Shown: piece by piece, positions 8,117 to 17,200 of the stretch | Numbering within the stretch: the stretch's first letter is position 1 | How the letters are laid out: each line of letters opens with the position of its first letter | DNA from: an uncultured Collinsella sp. | GTDB taxonomy: Bacteria > Actinomycetota > Coriobacteriia > Coriobacteriales > Coriobacteriaceae | Assembly (NCBI GenBank): GCA_934630855.1 | Contig: CAKTWW010000015.1 | Coordinates: forward strand, 1 to 42,170 | DNA length: 42,170 nucleotides | Reading direction: 5' to 3' | Notes under the pieces: model-generated | Told to the model about the DNA's origin: nothing | Seen by the model: the letters and a program-made list of their open reading frames with translations, nothing else | Database searches by the model: none | Position numbers and translations under genes: made by a program

Positions 8117-8143
8117 CGGTGACCTCTAGAGTTGAGGTCACCG
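8117..8143 (+). other. Strong hairpin in operon leader
   Basis: CGGTGACCTC and GAGGTCACCG pair perfectly around a 7-nt loop. It begins immediately after the nested palindromes and ends 22 nt before the ATG at 8166. No T-tract follows, so it is not a typical terminator. A leader RNA structure or second protein site is possible. Confidence 0.4.
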
Positions 8144-8165
8144 GGGGAGTTAGGGAAGGGGCCTC

Positions 8166-9167
8166 ATGGCGAGTTCCTCTCAGGTTTGCGATTGTGTTCA
8201 CGAGCACGGCTGGGACAGTGCGTTCTATCGCTTTGCCGAGACCATCAGGGACCTGACGTGCGGCGGCTGCAACCACAAGCACATCTACGCGCTCGTGGGC
8301 ACCCGCGGCAGGTACATCAACCACACCAACCCCATTGTGCGCAAGCGCACCGCGGCGGCTCTTTCGCGCCTTATGCACTCGAGCCGCTATGCTGCCGACA
8401 TGCGCAAGGGCTATGCCGACGACAGCTCGGTGTTCTCGCAGGCGGCGGCTTCGCTTATCGAGATGCTGCGCAATGCGACCGACCTGGACGATGCGGGGCT
8501 GTTCGATTTTGTGCTCCACACGTCGTGGCCCGAGCTGCTGCGCGGCCTGGAGAGCGAGCGTCGCGCCGGTCGCGAGATCGATCCGCTGCGTATGGCGTGC
8601 GAATCGCGCGAGGTCGTGCGCTGGGGCGAGCAGCAGGCCGCTTGCGGGCGTGCCCCGCTCGCCGAGCTCTTGGCGGCGTGCTTTCGCACCATGGCTTTTG
8701 GCTGCCTGGACGACCGCTTTGCCCGCACGCTGTGCTCCCGTACGCCCCAGGAACTCCAGGAGCCGCCCGATACGGGCGACGGGCGGGCGCAGGACGGCGC
8801 CTGCCTGGTTCGCGTGGCCGACGGTGACGGCCCTTGCGTCTTGGGCGTGTGGTGCGTGGACGCGGATCGGCCCTTCTCGATCGGTCGGTTTAGCAGCTGC
8901 GATGCGATCGAGGCCGACCCGGTGGTCTCGCGTCTGCACTGTCGTGTGTTCATGCTCGACGGCACCTGGTTTTTAGAGGATGGCGGAAGCACCCACGGCA
9001 CACGCGTCCTGCGCGATACGGGCGGAGGCCCCGCCTGCGTCTTCGATAGCGGGGAGGGCGACGGGCCGCGGACGTTCCCGCTGGAGTTTGGCGACCGCAT
9101 TGTGCTCGCCGGCCGGAGTACCTATTGGTTTTGCGCGCGCGACGCGCATGTTCTGACGATTGGTTAG
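8166..9167 (+). CDS. FHA-domain protein with unknown N-terminal domain
   Basis: Soluble 333-residue protein; ATG 8166 with AAGGGG upstream. The N-terminal 200 residues are helical, start with a Cys/His cluster (CGGCNHKH near residue 37), and match no family I can name. About residues 215-333 form an FHA domain: [18 protein letters not shown] (the Ser/Arg/His phosphopeptide pocket) and GSTHGT where STNGT is usual. It should bind phosphothreonine peptides. It is the first gene of a tight operon that continues with a second FHA protein, a PP2C phosphatase, a kinase and a Thr-repeat membrane protein. An adaptor role in that circuit is inferred. Confidence 0.85.
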   Translation: MASSSQVCDCVHEHGWDSAFYRFAETIRDLTCGGCNHKHIYALVGTRGRYINHTNPIVRKRTAAALSRLMHSSRYAADMRKGYADDSSVFSQAAASLIEMLRNATDLDDAGLFDFVLHTSWPELLRGLESERRAGREIDPLRMACESREVVRWGEQQAACGRAPLAELLAACFRTMAFGCLDDRFARTLCSRTPQELQEPPDTGDGRAQDGACLVRVADGDGPCVLGVWCVDADRPFSIGRFSSCDAIEADPVVSRLHCRVFMLDGTWFLEDGGSTHGTRVLRDTGGGPACVFDSGEGDGPRTFPLEFGDRIVLAGRSTYWFCARDAHVLTIG

Positions 9168-9171
9168 CGAA

Positions 9172-10623
9172 ATGGAAAAACGAGTTATTCAACAGCGTGA
9201 CGGTTCTATGGCGCTCGGTTATGTCGTTGCCGATCAGCGTCAGCTCGACAAGCGCCTCTACGAGGCCGTGACTTCCGGCAGCGTGGGCTGCCTGCTGCCC
9301 GGCGCACTTATGCGCTATCCCGACGGCGTGCTCGAGATGCGCTATCGCATTGCCGGCGAGACGTTGGAGCAGCGCCTGACGCGTCCCTTCGACGGCGCCG
9401 AGACCTGTGAACTGCTCGAGAGCATTTCCAACACGTTCGATACCCTGGTCGCCTCGCAGCTGCCGCTCATGAACCTGCGCTTTGCGGTCGACGAGGTGTT
9501 TATGGACGCCTCGGGCACGGGTTGCCGCTTTGTGTTTTTGCCGATGGTGGGCCTCACGCCCAACCTGGATGCCGTTCGCGTGTTCTTTGAGCAGGTCGCC
9601 GCATCGGTGAAGCCTTCCGACGATATCGCCGAGAACGCCATGTCGTCGTTTACCGCATTCTTTAAGAAGTCCGGCCCCTTCGATATCCTGGGCTTCTCCC
9701 GTCACCTTAAGCAGGTGAGCGCGAGTGCCATGCTCATGGACGCCGGCACGACGGTGCTCGACGGCGGCGACGACCACGGCACCACGGTGCTCGATGACGG
9801 CGAGAACCTGGGCGGCGTCGCACCCGGCCCCATTCTGGGAACGGTGGTCCTTTCCGATCTGGAGGACGAGCCGATCTCTTCTACCGAGCCCGCGCCCGCG
9901 CCTCAGCCGGCACCCGCGCCTGCGCCGCAGCCCGAGCCGCAGCCGGCTCCCGCACCCGAGCCCGAGCCGGAACCGGAGCCTGAGCCGGAACCGGAGCCCG
10001 CGCCCGAACCCGAGCCGGAGCCCCAGCCCGAGCCCGCGCCCAGGGACGAGGACGATCTGGCCGACGCCCCCATCATCCAATCCCGCCAGGACCGTACCGG
10101 CGTGCTCAACCCCATCGACTTTAAGGTCGCCGAGGGCTACGAGTCGCTGTTCTCCAAGGACACGGTCGAGCGCCATGGCGCTCATGCGCACGCTGCCAAG
10201 CCCGAGCCCAAGCCCGAGCCCAAGCCCGAGCCGGCACCTAAGCCCGCCCCCAAGTCCGAACCGGCGCCTAAGCCCGCTCCCAAGCCCGAGCCGGCTCCTG
10301 CGCCCGCAGCCCCCGTTCGCCATCTGCGCTTTTTCCTCACGCGCATCGCTACTGGCGAGCGCTTCGAGGTCCGCGGCCGTCGCTTTGTGGTGGGCAAGTC
10401 CAAGCACAGCTCGTTTATGGTCAAGGGCTCCACGACGGTTTCGCGTAGCCACGCGATCTTTGTCACCGGTCCCGACACCTGCACGATCGAGGACGACAAC
10501 TCGCGCAACGGTACCTTCGTCAACAACGAGCGCATCGACCCGGGTTTCCCGGTCGAACTCGTCGACGGCGACACCGTGCGCATGAGCGATGAGAACTTTG
10601 CATTCGAGGTCCAGCCCGCCTAA
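9172..10623 (+). CDS. FHA-domain protein with DUF6382-like N-terminus
   Basis: Soluble 483-residue protein. ATG 9172 lies 4 nt after the previous stop, with no clear ribosome site, so translation is probably coupled. Residues 1-190 resemble the domain called DUF6382 that often precedes FHA domains (recognised by feel, not by search). Residues about 193-230 carry GTTVLD twice and GTVVLSD once, which are candidate phosphothreonine sites. Two low-complexity linkers follow, Pro/Glu/Ala-rich (9890-10045) and Lys/Pro/Glu-rich (10198-10310), separated by about 50 ordered residues. The C-terminal FHA domain spans about 384-480 and has [15 protein letters not shown] and SRNGTFVN. The protein may bind its own phosphorylated TTVLD segment in an on/off switch, as described for GarA-type FHA proteins (inference). 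Confidence 0.88.
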   Translation: MEKRVIQQRDGSMALGYVVADQRQLDKRLYEAVTSGSVGCLLPGALMRYPDGVLEMRYRIAGETLEQRLTRPFDGAETCELLESISNTFDTLVASQLPLMNLRFAVDEVFMDASGTGCRFVFLPMVGLTPNLDAVRVFFEQVAASVKPSDDIAENAMSSFTAFFKKSGPFDILGFSRHLKQVSASAMLMDAGTTVLDGGDDHGTTVLDDGENLGGVAPGPILGTVVLSDLEDEPISSTEPAPAPQPAPAPAPQPEPQPAPAPEPEPEPEPEPEPEPAPEPEPEPQPEPAPRDEDDLADAPIIQSRQDRTGVLNPIDFKVAEGYESLFSKDTVERHGAHAHAAKPEPKPEPKPEPAPKPAPKSEPAPKPAPKPEPAPAPAAPVRHLRFFLTRIATGERFEVRGRRFVVGKSKHSSFMVKGSTTVSRSHAIFVTGPDTCTIEDDNSRNGTFVNNERIDPGFPVELVDGDTVRMSDENFAFEVQPA

Positions 10624-10665
10624 GGGCATGCGACCCACGTCTAGATATACGAGAAAGGAGCGCAG

Positions 10666-11553
10666 ATGCTATTTGAAGGGGCCGGTTATTCCAACGTCGG
10701 CCGTACGCGCGAATCCAACCAGGACAGCTACCTGATCAAGGTCGCCTCCACCCCCGTGGGCGATGTGGCGCTGGTCGCCGTCGCCGACGGCATGGGCGGT
10801 CTTGAGTGCGGCGAGCTTGCCTCGGCTGCCGTGATCAGCATGCTCTCGGACTGGTTCGACAACAAGCTGCCCGTGGCCCTGGAGGCCATGGAAAGCTCCG
10901 TCGGCGGCTTTGAGAGCTTCGTCGACGGCCAGTGGGGTGGCCTGATCCAGGACATGAACATGGCGCTGATCCGCTACGGCATGGCCGAGCACATGAACCT
11001 GGGCACCACGCTCACCGCCATGCTCGCCATCGGCGGCCGCTATTCCATCGTGCACGTGGGCGATACGCGCGCCTACGAGCTCACCGAGTCGGCGACCAAT
11101 CAGCTCACCGTCGACCAGACCTTTGTGCGCCGCGAGGTCGAGGCCGGTCGCATCACGCCCGAGGAGGCCCTGACGCATCCGCGCCGCAACGTGCTGCTGC
11201 AGTGCCTGGGCTCCACCAAGGAGGTCGTGCCCGACCTGATTCACGGCAACCTCGATCGCGATGCCATCTACCTGCTGTGCTCCGATGGCTTCCGCCACGT
11301 GCTCACCGACACCGAGCTTCGTCGTCGCCTAGGGCCCGACGCTCTGGACGCCAACGCCTGGGATGCCGAGCATCGCCGCGGCGCCTATGCCGTCTGTACC
11401 GCCGCCGACCTGGACCGCGAGGAGCAGGAGGGCTTTGAGCCCGGGTGCGTCACCCAGCGCATCGCCGATACCGCCAAGCTCGTCATGGATCGCAAAGAGG
11501 CCGATAACGTTACCGCGCTGGTGTTGCGCGTCCAGCCTCAGGGAGGTCGATAG
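10666..11553 (+). CDS. PP2C-family Ser/Thr protein phosphatase
   Basis: Metal-dependent phosphatase that would reverse the phosphorylation made by the neighbouring kinases; 295 residues, cytoplasmic. ATG 10666 with GAAAGGAG upstream. All PP2C motifs are visible: GRTRESNQD (metal Asp 20), VADGMGG (Asp 41), GTTLTAML, HVGDTRAYEL, LLCSDGF (Asp 211) and a C-terminal EADNVTAL. It is somewhat longer than the usual 240-250 residues because of insertions around residues 68-100 and 225-260. It lies 3 nt before the kinase at 11557, the classic Stp/Stk pairing. No membrane segment. Confidence 0.95.
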   Translation: MLFEGAGYSNVGRTRESNQDSYLIKVASTPVGDVALVAVADGMGGLECGELASAAVISMLSDWFDNKLPVALEAMESSVGGFESFVDGQWGGLIQDMNMALIRYGMAEHMNLGTTLTAMLAIGGRYSIVHVGDTRAYELTESATNQLTVDQTFVRREVEAGRITPEEALTHPRRNVLLQCLGSTKEVVPDLIHGNLDRDAIYLLCSDGFRHVLTDTELRRRLGPDALDANAWDAEHRRGAYAVCTAADLDREEQEGFEPGCVTQRIADTAKLVMDRKEADNVTALVLRVQPQGGR

Positions 11554-11556
11554 CCC

Positions 11557-13305
11557 ATGCCGTCTACCAGAAGCAGGCGAGAGGTCGACGCGCGCCGTAA
11601 GCGCGTGGGCGACGTCATTAAGGGTCGTTACAAGATTCTGTCGGTGATCGGCAAGGGCGGCATGAGCCGTGTCTACCTGGCCGCCGACCTGCAGCTCACC
11701 AACAAGCAATGGGCCGTCAAAGAGGTCGACCGCAACGCGACCGACCCCACCGGCCGCCCCATCGAGCAGTCGCTGGCAAGCGAGGCCGAGCTGCTCTCCA
11801 AGCTCGATCACCCCAATATCGTCGACATCGTCGATATCGAGAAGACCGAGGACTTCATCTACGTCATCATGGACCACGTCGAGGGTACGTCCCTGGCCGA
11901 CGTGGTGCGCCGCGAGGGCCCGCAGTCCGAGGAGGACGTGCAAAAGTGGATGCTGCAGGTGTGCGACGCCCTGGGCTACCTGCACCGTCAGGACCCGCCC
12001 ATCGTCTACCGCGACATGAAGCCCTCCAACATCATGTTGCACCCCGATGGCTACATTAAGCTGATCGACCTGGGCGTTGCGCGCGAGTACAAGGACGAGG
12101 CCCGCAAGGACACCATCGCCTTTGGTACCACGGGTTACGCCGCACCCGAGCAGTATGGCAAGGCCCAGACCGACGCCCGTACCGATATCTACGGCATCGG
12201 CGCCACCATGTGGCACCTGCTGGTGGGAGAGGCGCCCCCGGTCGAGTTCCCGCTGCCCAACGTCCACACCAAAAACGAGAGCGTGGGCGAGGGCTTTGCC
12301 GACGTCATCATCCCCAAGTGCTGCGAGCTCGAGCGCGCCCGCCGCTATCAGGATTGCGACGAGCTGGCCGCCGATCTGGAGATCTACAAGGAACTCACCC
12401 GCGAGTTCCGCGATAAGCAGGCCCGCAAGGTCAAGACCTTCTTTGGCTGCATTATCGCGTGCGTGGTGTGCCTTGCCGTGGGCATTGGCAGCATGGCGCT
12501 GCGCGAGTCCACGATCACCGAGAAGTTCGACTACCAGATGAAGCTCGGCCGCGACCAGACCCAGTCGGCTCCCGAGAAGGCCGAGGAGGCCTACCTCGCC
12601 GCCATTGGCTACCGTCCGGGCGACGTCGAGGGCTACGAGGGCCTCATCGATGCCTACAAGGCCGACGGCACCTTCACCACCAAGGAGAAGGCGCAGCTCG
12701 ACGACGTGTACCAGCAGAACCTGACCGAGCTCGAGAAGTCGAGCAGGTTCTCGGAGCTGTCCTACGAGATGGGCCGTCTGTACTGGTACTTCTACTCCTA
12801 TGGCGGCAGCAAGGACGACGAGGACGCCAACCGCACCACGCGTATCAAGGCGTCTGCCGAGTACTTTAAGAACGCCGCGGAGGATCCGTCGTTCGAGAAC
12901 CACGACAAGGCCAAGATCTACAACGGCATTGCCCAGTTCACGACCAAGATCGCCATCGCGGTCAAGACCGACGACGATTCCGACTCCATGTACAAGGAGT
13001 ACTGGGGCAACCTGGAGGACCTGGCCGACGAGATCGCCAGCGAGTCCAACGAGACGGTGCGCCTGGACAGCTACGCGCTGATCTCCAACGCCATGGAGAC
13101 CTACATGGATAAGTTCAAGGCCGCCGGCATTAAGAAGTCGCAGGCCGAGAAGCTGTACAAGAAGGTCGATGCGGGTCTTAAGGCCGTCTCGCCCAAGGAC
13201 GATGCCGCCGAGCAGCGTCGCGACGAGACCATCCAGCGCCTGGAGAACGAGGTCCAGCGCAAGATCACCACGGTGTATTCCAACGCCGTCGTCGCCGAGG
13301 ATTAA
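11557..13305 (+). CDS. Transmembrane Ser/Thr kinase with extracellular helical domain
   Basis: Receptor-type kinase, 582 residues. ATG 11557 lies just past the PP2C stop, with GGGAGG upstream overlapping that gene. Kinase residues 24-275: IGKGGMSRV loop, Lys 55 in WAVKEV, YRDMKPSNI (Asp 153; Tyr replaces the usual His), DLG (171-173), TTGYAAPEQ. A basic stretch RKVK precedes a single membrane helix (about 294-316). The outer 265 residues are helical with repeated Tyr/Ala/Glu patterns like TPR units; they may sense a cell-wall or protein ligand. It is the most canonical kinase in the island and probably the main partner of the PP2C and the two FHA proteins encoded just before it. Confidence 0.93.
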   Translation: MPSTRSRREVDARRKRVGDVIKGRYKILSVIGKGGMSRVYLAADLQLTNKQWAVKEVDRNATDPTGRPIEQSLASEAELLSKLDHPNIVDIVDIEKTEDFIYVIMDHVEGTSLADVVRREGPQSEEDVQKWMLQVCDALGYLHRQDPPIVYRDMKPSNIMLHPDGYIKLIDLGVAREYKDEARKDTIAFGTTGYAAPEQYGKAQTDARTDIYGIGATMWHLLVGEAPPVEFPLPNVHTKNESVGEGFADVIIPKCCELERARRYQDCDELAADLEIYKELTREFRDKQARKVKTFFGCIIACVVCLAVGIGSMALRESTITEKFDYQMKLGRDQTQSAPEKAEEAYLAAIGYRPGDVEGYEGLIDAYKADGTFTTKEKAQLDDVYQQNLTELEKSSRFSELSYEMGRLYWYFYSYGGSKDDEDANRTTRIKASAEYFKNAAEDPSFENHDKAKIYNGIAQFTTKIAIAVKTDDDSDSMYKEYWGNLEDLADEIASESNETVRLDSYALISNAMETYMDKFKAAGIKKSQAEKLYKKVDAGLKAVSPKDDAAEQRRDETIQRLENEVQRKITTVYSNAVVAED

Positions 13306-13317
13306 GGAGGGGCGAAC

Positions 13318-14223
13318 ATGGAAAACGTTTACTTTTACGTAGCGATCGCCGCGTTTGTTCTCGCGGCCGTGCTCGCCGTCGCCGCGGTGGTCGTGTTTGT
13401 GAAGATGGATGTCATCAACGCCATCCGCTTCCTTCAGGGCAAGCGCGTGCCCACCTCTGGTGAGGGTTCGCGCCGCCATACGACGCGCGGCTCGCGTGGT
13501 GCCGGTGCTAAGAAGTCCAACCCCGCCCGCTCTGTGCTGTCTGACTCCGCGGGCGACGACCGCGTGACCGACATTGCGCACGAGGGTCCCGAGGGCGACG
13601 ACAACATGACCACGGTGGTCGCGCCCATCAGCGACGAGCCCGCGTCTGCCCGTCACGCCAAGGCCCATGCCGCCAAGGCGGAGACGGACGTCCGCGACGA
13701 GAACGACGACGAGGGCTTTGCCGGCAGCGAGACTCCGACCGAGGTTCTGACCGAGGACGACATGGAGACCGAGCGCCCGACCGGTGTTCTGGTGGAGGAC
13801 GAAGAGGATTCCGAGCGCCCGACCGGTGTTCTGGTTGAGGACGAAGAGGATTCCGAGCGCCCGACCGGCGTGCTTACCGAGGACGAGGATGAGGAGTCCG
13901 AGCGTCCGACCGGCGTGCTGGTGGAAGACGACGAAGAGTCCGAGCGATCCACCGGCCTGCTCACCGAGGAGGACGAGGAGTCCGAGCGCGAGACGGGTCT
14001 GCTCGACGAGGCCGACGAGGACTCCGAGCAGGAGACCGGTCTGCTCGACGAGGGCACCGAGGCGTCCGAATCCGAGACCGACGTACTTGGTGAGGGCGAT
14101 GTTTATGAAAACATCGGTTCACAAGGTGTTGTTCAACACGAGGATGACGGATTCCGCTTCATACTCAAACAGAATGTGATAGTAGTCCATACCGATCAAT
14201 CTATCGATAGGCTCTACGACTAG
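13318..14223 (+). CDS. Membrane protein with nine acidic Thr-containing repeats
   Basis: 301 residues; ATG 13318 after a perfect AAGGAGG. A single membrane helix (about 6-28) is followed by a basic stretch, so the rest should be cytoplasmic. Residues about 140-258 hold nine repeats of 13-17 residues with the core T-[GED]-[VL]-L flanked by Glu/Asp: one TEVL, four ERPTGVL, one ERSTGLL, two ETGLL, one ETDVL. Thr at a fixed place before an aliphatic at +3 in an acidic setting is a plausible site for the operon's kinase and a docking site for its FHA proteins (inference). The last 40 codons are AT-richer and contain a GTGTTGTTCAACAC palindrome, so the CDS may run into the control region of the next gene. 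No homologous family is known to me. Confidence 0.85.
   Translation: MENVYFYVAIAAFVLAAVLAVAAVVVFVKMDVINAIRFLQGKRVPTSGEGSRRHTTRGSRGAGAKKSNPARSVLSDSAGDDRVTDIAHEGPEGDDNMTTVVAPISDEPASARHAKAHAAKAETDVRDENDDEGFAGSETPTEVLTEDDMETERPTGVLVEDEEDSERPTGVLVEDEEDSERPTGVLTEDEDEESERPTGVLVEDDEESERSTGLLTEEDEESERETGLLDEADEDSEQETGLLDEGTEASESETDVLGEGDVYENIGSQGVVQHEDDGFRFILKQNVIVVHTDQSIDRLYD
13735..14090 (+). repeat. Tandem in-frame repeats encoding TGVL-type acidic motifs
   Basis: About nine units of 39-51 bp lie inside the CDS at 13318-14223. The early units are nearly identical at DNA level (gagcgcccgaccggtgttct recurs), and the later ones have diverged. The pattern points to recent tandem duplication in the middle of the array. 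Confidence 0.85.
14121..14139 (+). promoter_or_regulatory. GTGTTGTTCAACAC palindrome upstream of surface protein gene
   Basis: GTGTTG and CAACAC flank TT (14126-14139). The context CAAGGTGTTGTTCAACA differs at one base from the site at 8090-8105. It lies inside the 3' end of the repeat-protein gene, about 100 nt before the surface protein ATG at 14241. A CATACT box at 14160-14165 could be a -10 element. Confidence 0.5.
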
Positions 14224-14240
14224 GGAAGGAAAGACGAACG

Positions 14241-17200
14241 ATGTCTGTGTTCGATAAGCTTAAGGCGTATTCACGCAAGCCTGCTGCCGTGATCCTCGCC
14301 ACCGTGATGGCCACCTCGACCATCCCCACCACCCCGATCGCCCAGGCCGTGACCGCCGCGTATGCGGAGAGCACGACGCCTGCCAAGACGACCAGCGGCG
14401 AGAGCACTAAGGCGAAAAGCGTTACGCCGGCTGATCTTGGAATTAACGATGTCGATAACTGGAATGGTGGCAACCTGGATGTCACGTATTCCGTGCATAT
14501 TGACAAGGGCACCCCGAATGTAACCATCAAGGCCGATACGATTGCCAAGCTGATTGACGAGCAGGTTAGGGCTCAGGCTGGTGACCAGTTTAAGTATGAT
14601 CCGAATGCGCAGACGGGTGTCTCCAAGGTTGTTAACGATGAGCTTGCTGGCATTACGCTGCCGGACGGCTGCAAGGATAAGGCTGTCTCGAAAGACAAGA
14701 ACGGTGAGTATCTCGTAACGACTTCCCTTGATACGAAGAGCCTTGCATATACTGTATCGCCCGCTGCCGGCGTGACTCAGAACAAGGACAACTCTGTGAC
14801 TGTTGTCGGCAATGCAGACGGAGAAGTCCAGCTTACCTTTACCGTGACGAAGCTCAACTACAATGTGAGCTTTAGCTACGGCTACGAAAAGCCTCAGGAG
14901 AAGAAGGATCCCGAGCCTGGTAAGGACGATACCAGCAAAAAAGACGAGAACGCTGATACTTCTAACGGTGCAAAGGGTGCTTCTGGGGAAGAGACCACTA
15001 CCCCCGCTACTCCCGCCATTCCTGCTACCCCCGAGCAGTCCTATGACCACGTGGATGTTGAGAAGCCGGTGAACTGCAAGACCCAGTTTGCCCCCGACTA
15101 TTCAAAGGTCGTATTCCAAACGCCGGGCAAGCTGAAGTTCAGCGAGTACTATGCGAATCTTGATCCCTCAACTTTCGCTGAGGTCGACGCGACGAACTTG
15201 GTTTATAAGACTCCGCAGCCAGCCTATTCGCTTTCTCTTGGCAAGCAAGGCTTTACTGGAGAATTTGAAAACGGCAAGAGCACTTATAGCTGTGACGAGT
15301 TCGATGCTGAGCTGACCACTGTTTCTGGCGAGGAGACTCAGCTAGTCAAGATTAAGCCGAAGAAGCACTTTGACGGCACGGATATCAAGATTAACTGGTA
15401 TTACCCGAACGGCGATATCGTTGATGGCGCAACGACGACTGTACATGTGAAGATTGCGAAAAAGACAATCAATCTATTTCAAATTGGAACCGCGCTTAAC
15501 TCTGAGGTTAGCGCGGAGTACCTTGATTTCCGTCAGGCAAACGACAAGCTTCAGGACAAAGCCCTCAAGGACAATCTGAATGAGGCTGTCGCCGAACTTG
15601 TTAAGAAGGCCACGACGAGCGACGAGTTCGAAGCTGACGAGATTAAGAATTACTTCGATAGTGCAAAAATCGCAAAGGACGATTCCACGCTCAGCATGTA
15701 TTACAGCAATGCCGAGGCTGGCCAAATGACAAGGCTTACGGGCAGCAATTTGGTTCTGGATCCTGCCGATGAGAATGAGCTTCCGATACTGAGCAACTAC
15801 GAGTTTGTTGGCGAGTCGGGCATTTCCATTATGGTAAAAGCAATGGAGAGCGGCGACTGGACCAAGCCGCGAGACGCGAATGCGGAATCTTTGGTAAGGA
15901 AGCTTTCGATTTCCGGTAAGGGACTGAATGACGAGACCTTCAACAAGCCGAGTGAAACTTGGATTCACGAGAAGGGAACGTATGCGTGGGAGGGTGGCAC
16001 CATTGCTCTCGCTTCGCAGGAGGCTCTTTCCAACGACACTAAGTTTGCTGCCAGCTATCAGGACTCCACCGACATCAATGAGGTGATCGACGGCGTCCAG
16101 GATGCTAGCTTCTACGTTAAGGACACCAAGGGCGTTGTTCGTAAAATTACGGGCACAACCTATAAGCTCGATCATGTGGCCCCGAAGTTGGTCTCTTTCG
16201 AAGCAACTCCCAAGGATGCAAAAAGGATTAAACAGAAGGGCAAAACCAAAGATCTGTCTGTTCTTGTTGCTAAGAACATGGGAGTTACGTTTGTAACCTC
16301 TGAAGGGGAAGAGACGGCGCTGTCGTCTGGTATGAACGACGTCCACGTTACCTACAAGGAGCAGGGAAGCAAAACAGCTGAGACTCCGGGCGATTTTGAG
16401 CGCAAGAACGGCGGACGTACTTACAGTTTTGATATTAGTGCCGATTCCAAGGTCTCAGTGGAATCTTTCAACATTGACCTTATGGACAATGCCGGTAACT
16501 CTAATCCGAACCAGAAGTACAATAGCGGCGATACGCCTATTGACGTGGCAGAACTGATGGCGGAAACGACGGAACCCACGATTTCTGCTACATGGGATAC
16601 TTCCGCCGCCTCTCACGGTAAGTACTACAACACGAATCGCACGCTTACCTTGACGGTCAATGCTCCATTCTTTGACTATGTTCAGGAGTATATGCCTGAG
16701 CATGTTATGGCAACGATTACGAAGAACGGCTCCGCGTGGAAGGCCGTAAAGCCTGGCAACTTTACTCGAATTGATGGTACTGACAAGTGGGTCGCAACTG
16801 TTTCCTTTACAGAGGATGGTGACTACGAGGTTTCCGGTATTAACGTTAAGGATCTCCTCGATCGTGGTGCCAAACTCGATGGTGAGTCCTTTACCATCGA
16901 TAAGACCGCTCCTAAGCTGAATGTTTCTTGGAACACTGAGGCTGCTCAGAACGGTAAGTATTACAACGCTGCTCGTACGGCTACCATCACGGTTGAGGAG
17001 CACAACTTCGATCCGAACCTGTTCAAGATCGAGGCTCCCGTCTCTGCCGGTAACGGCGACGAGGCTACTCCCGCTCAGATCGGCGGCTGGACCAGCAACG
17101 GCGATACCCATACCGCTACGGTGACCTTCCCGGGTCAGGGCGTCTACACGCTTTCCGTCTCCGGTGAGGACCTGGCTTCCAACAAGTCCGAGTCCTACAC

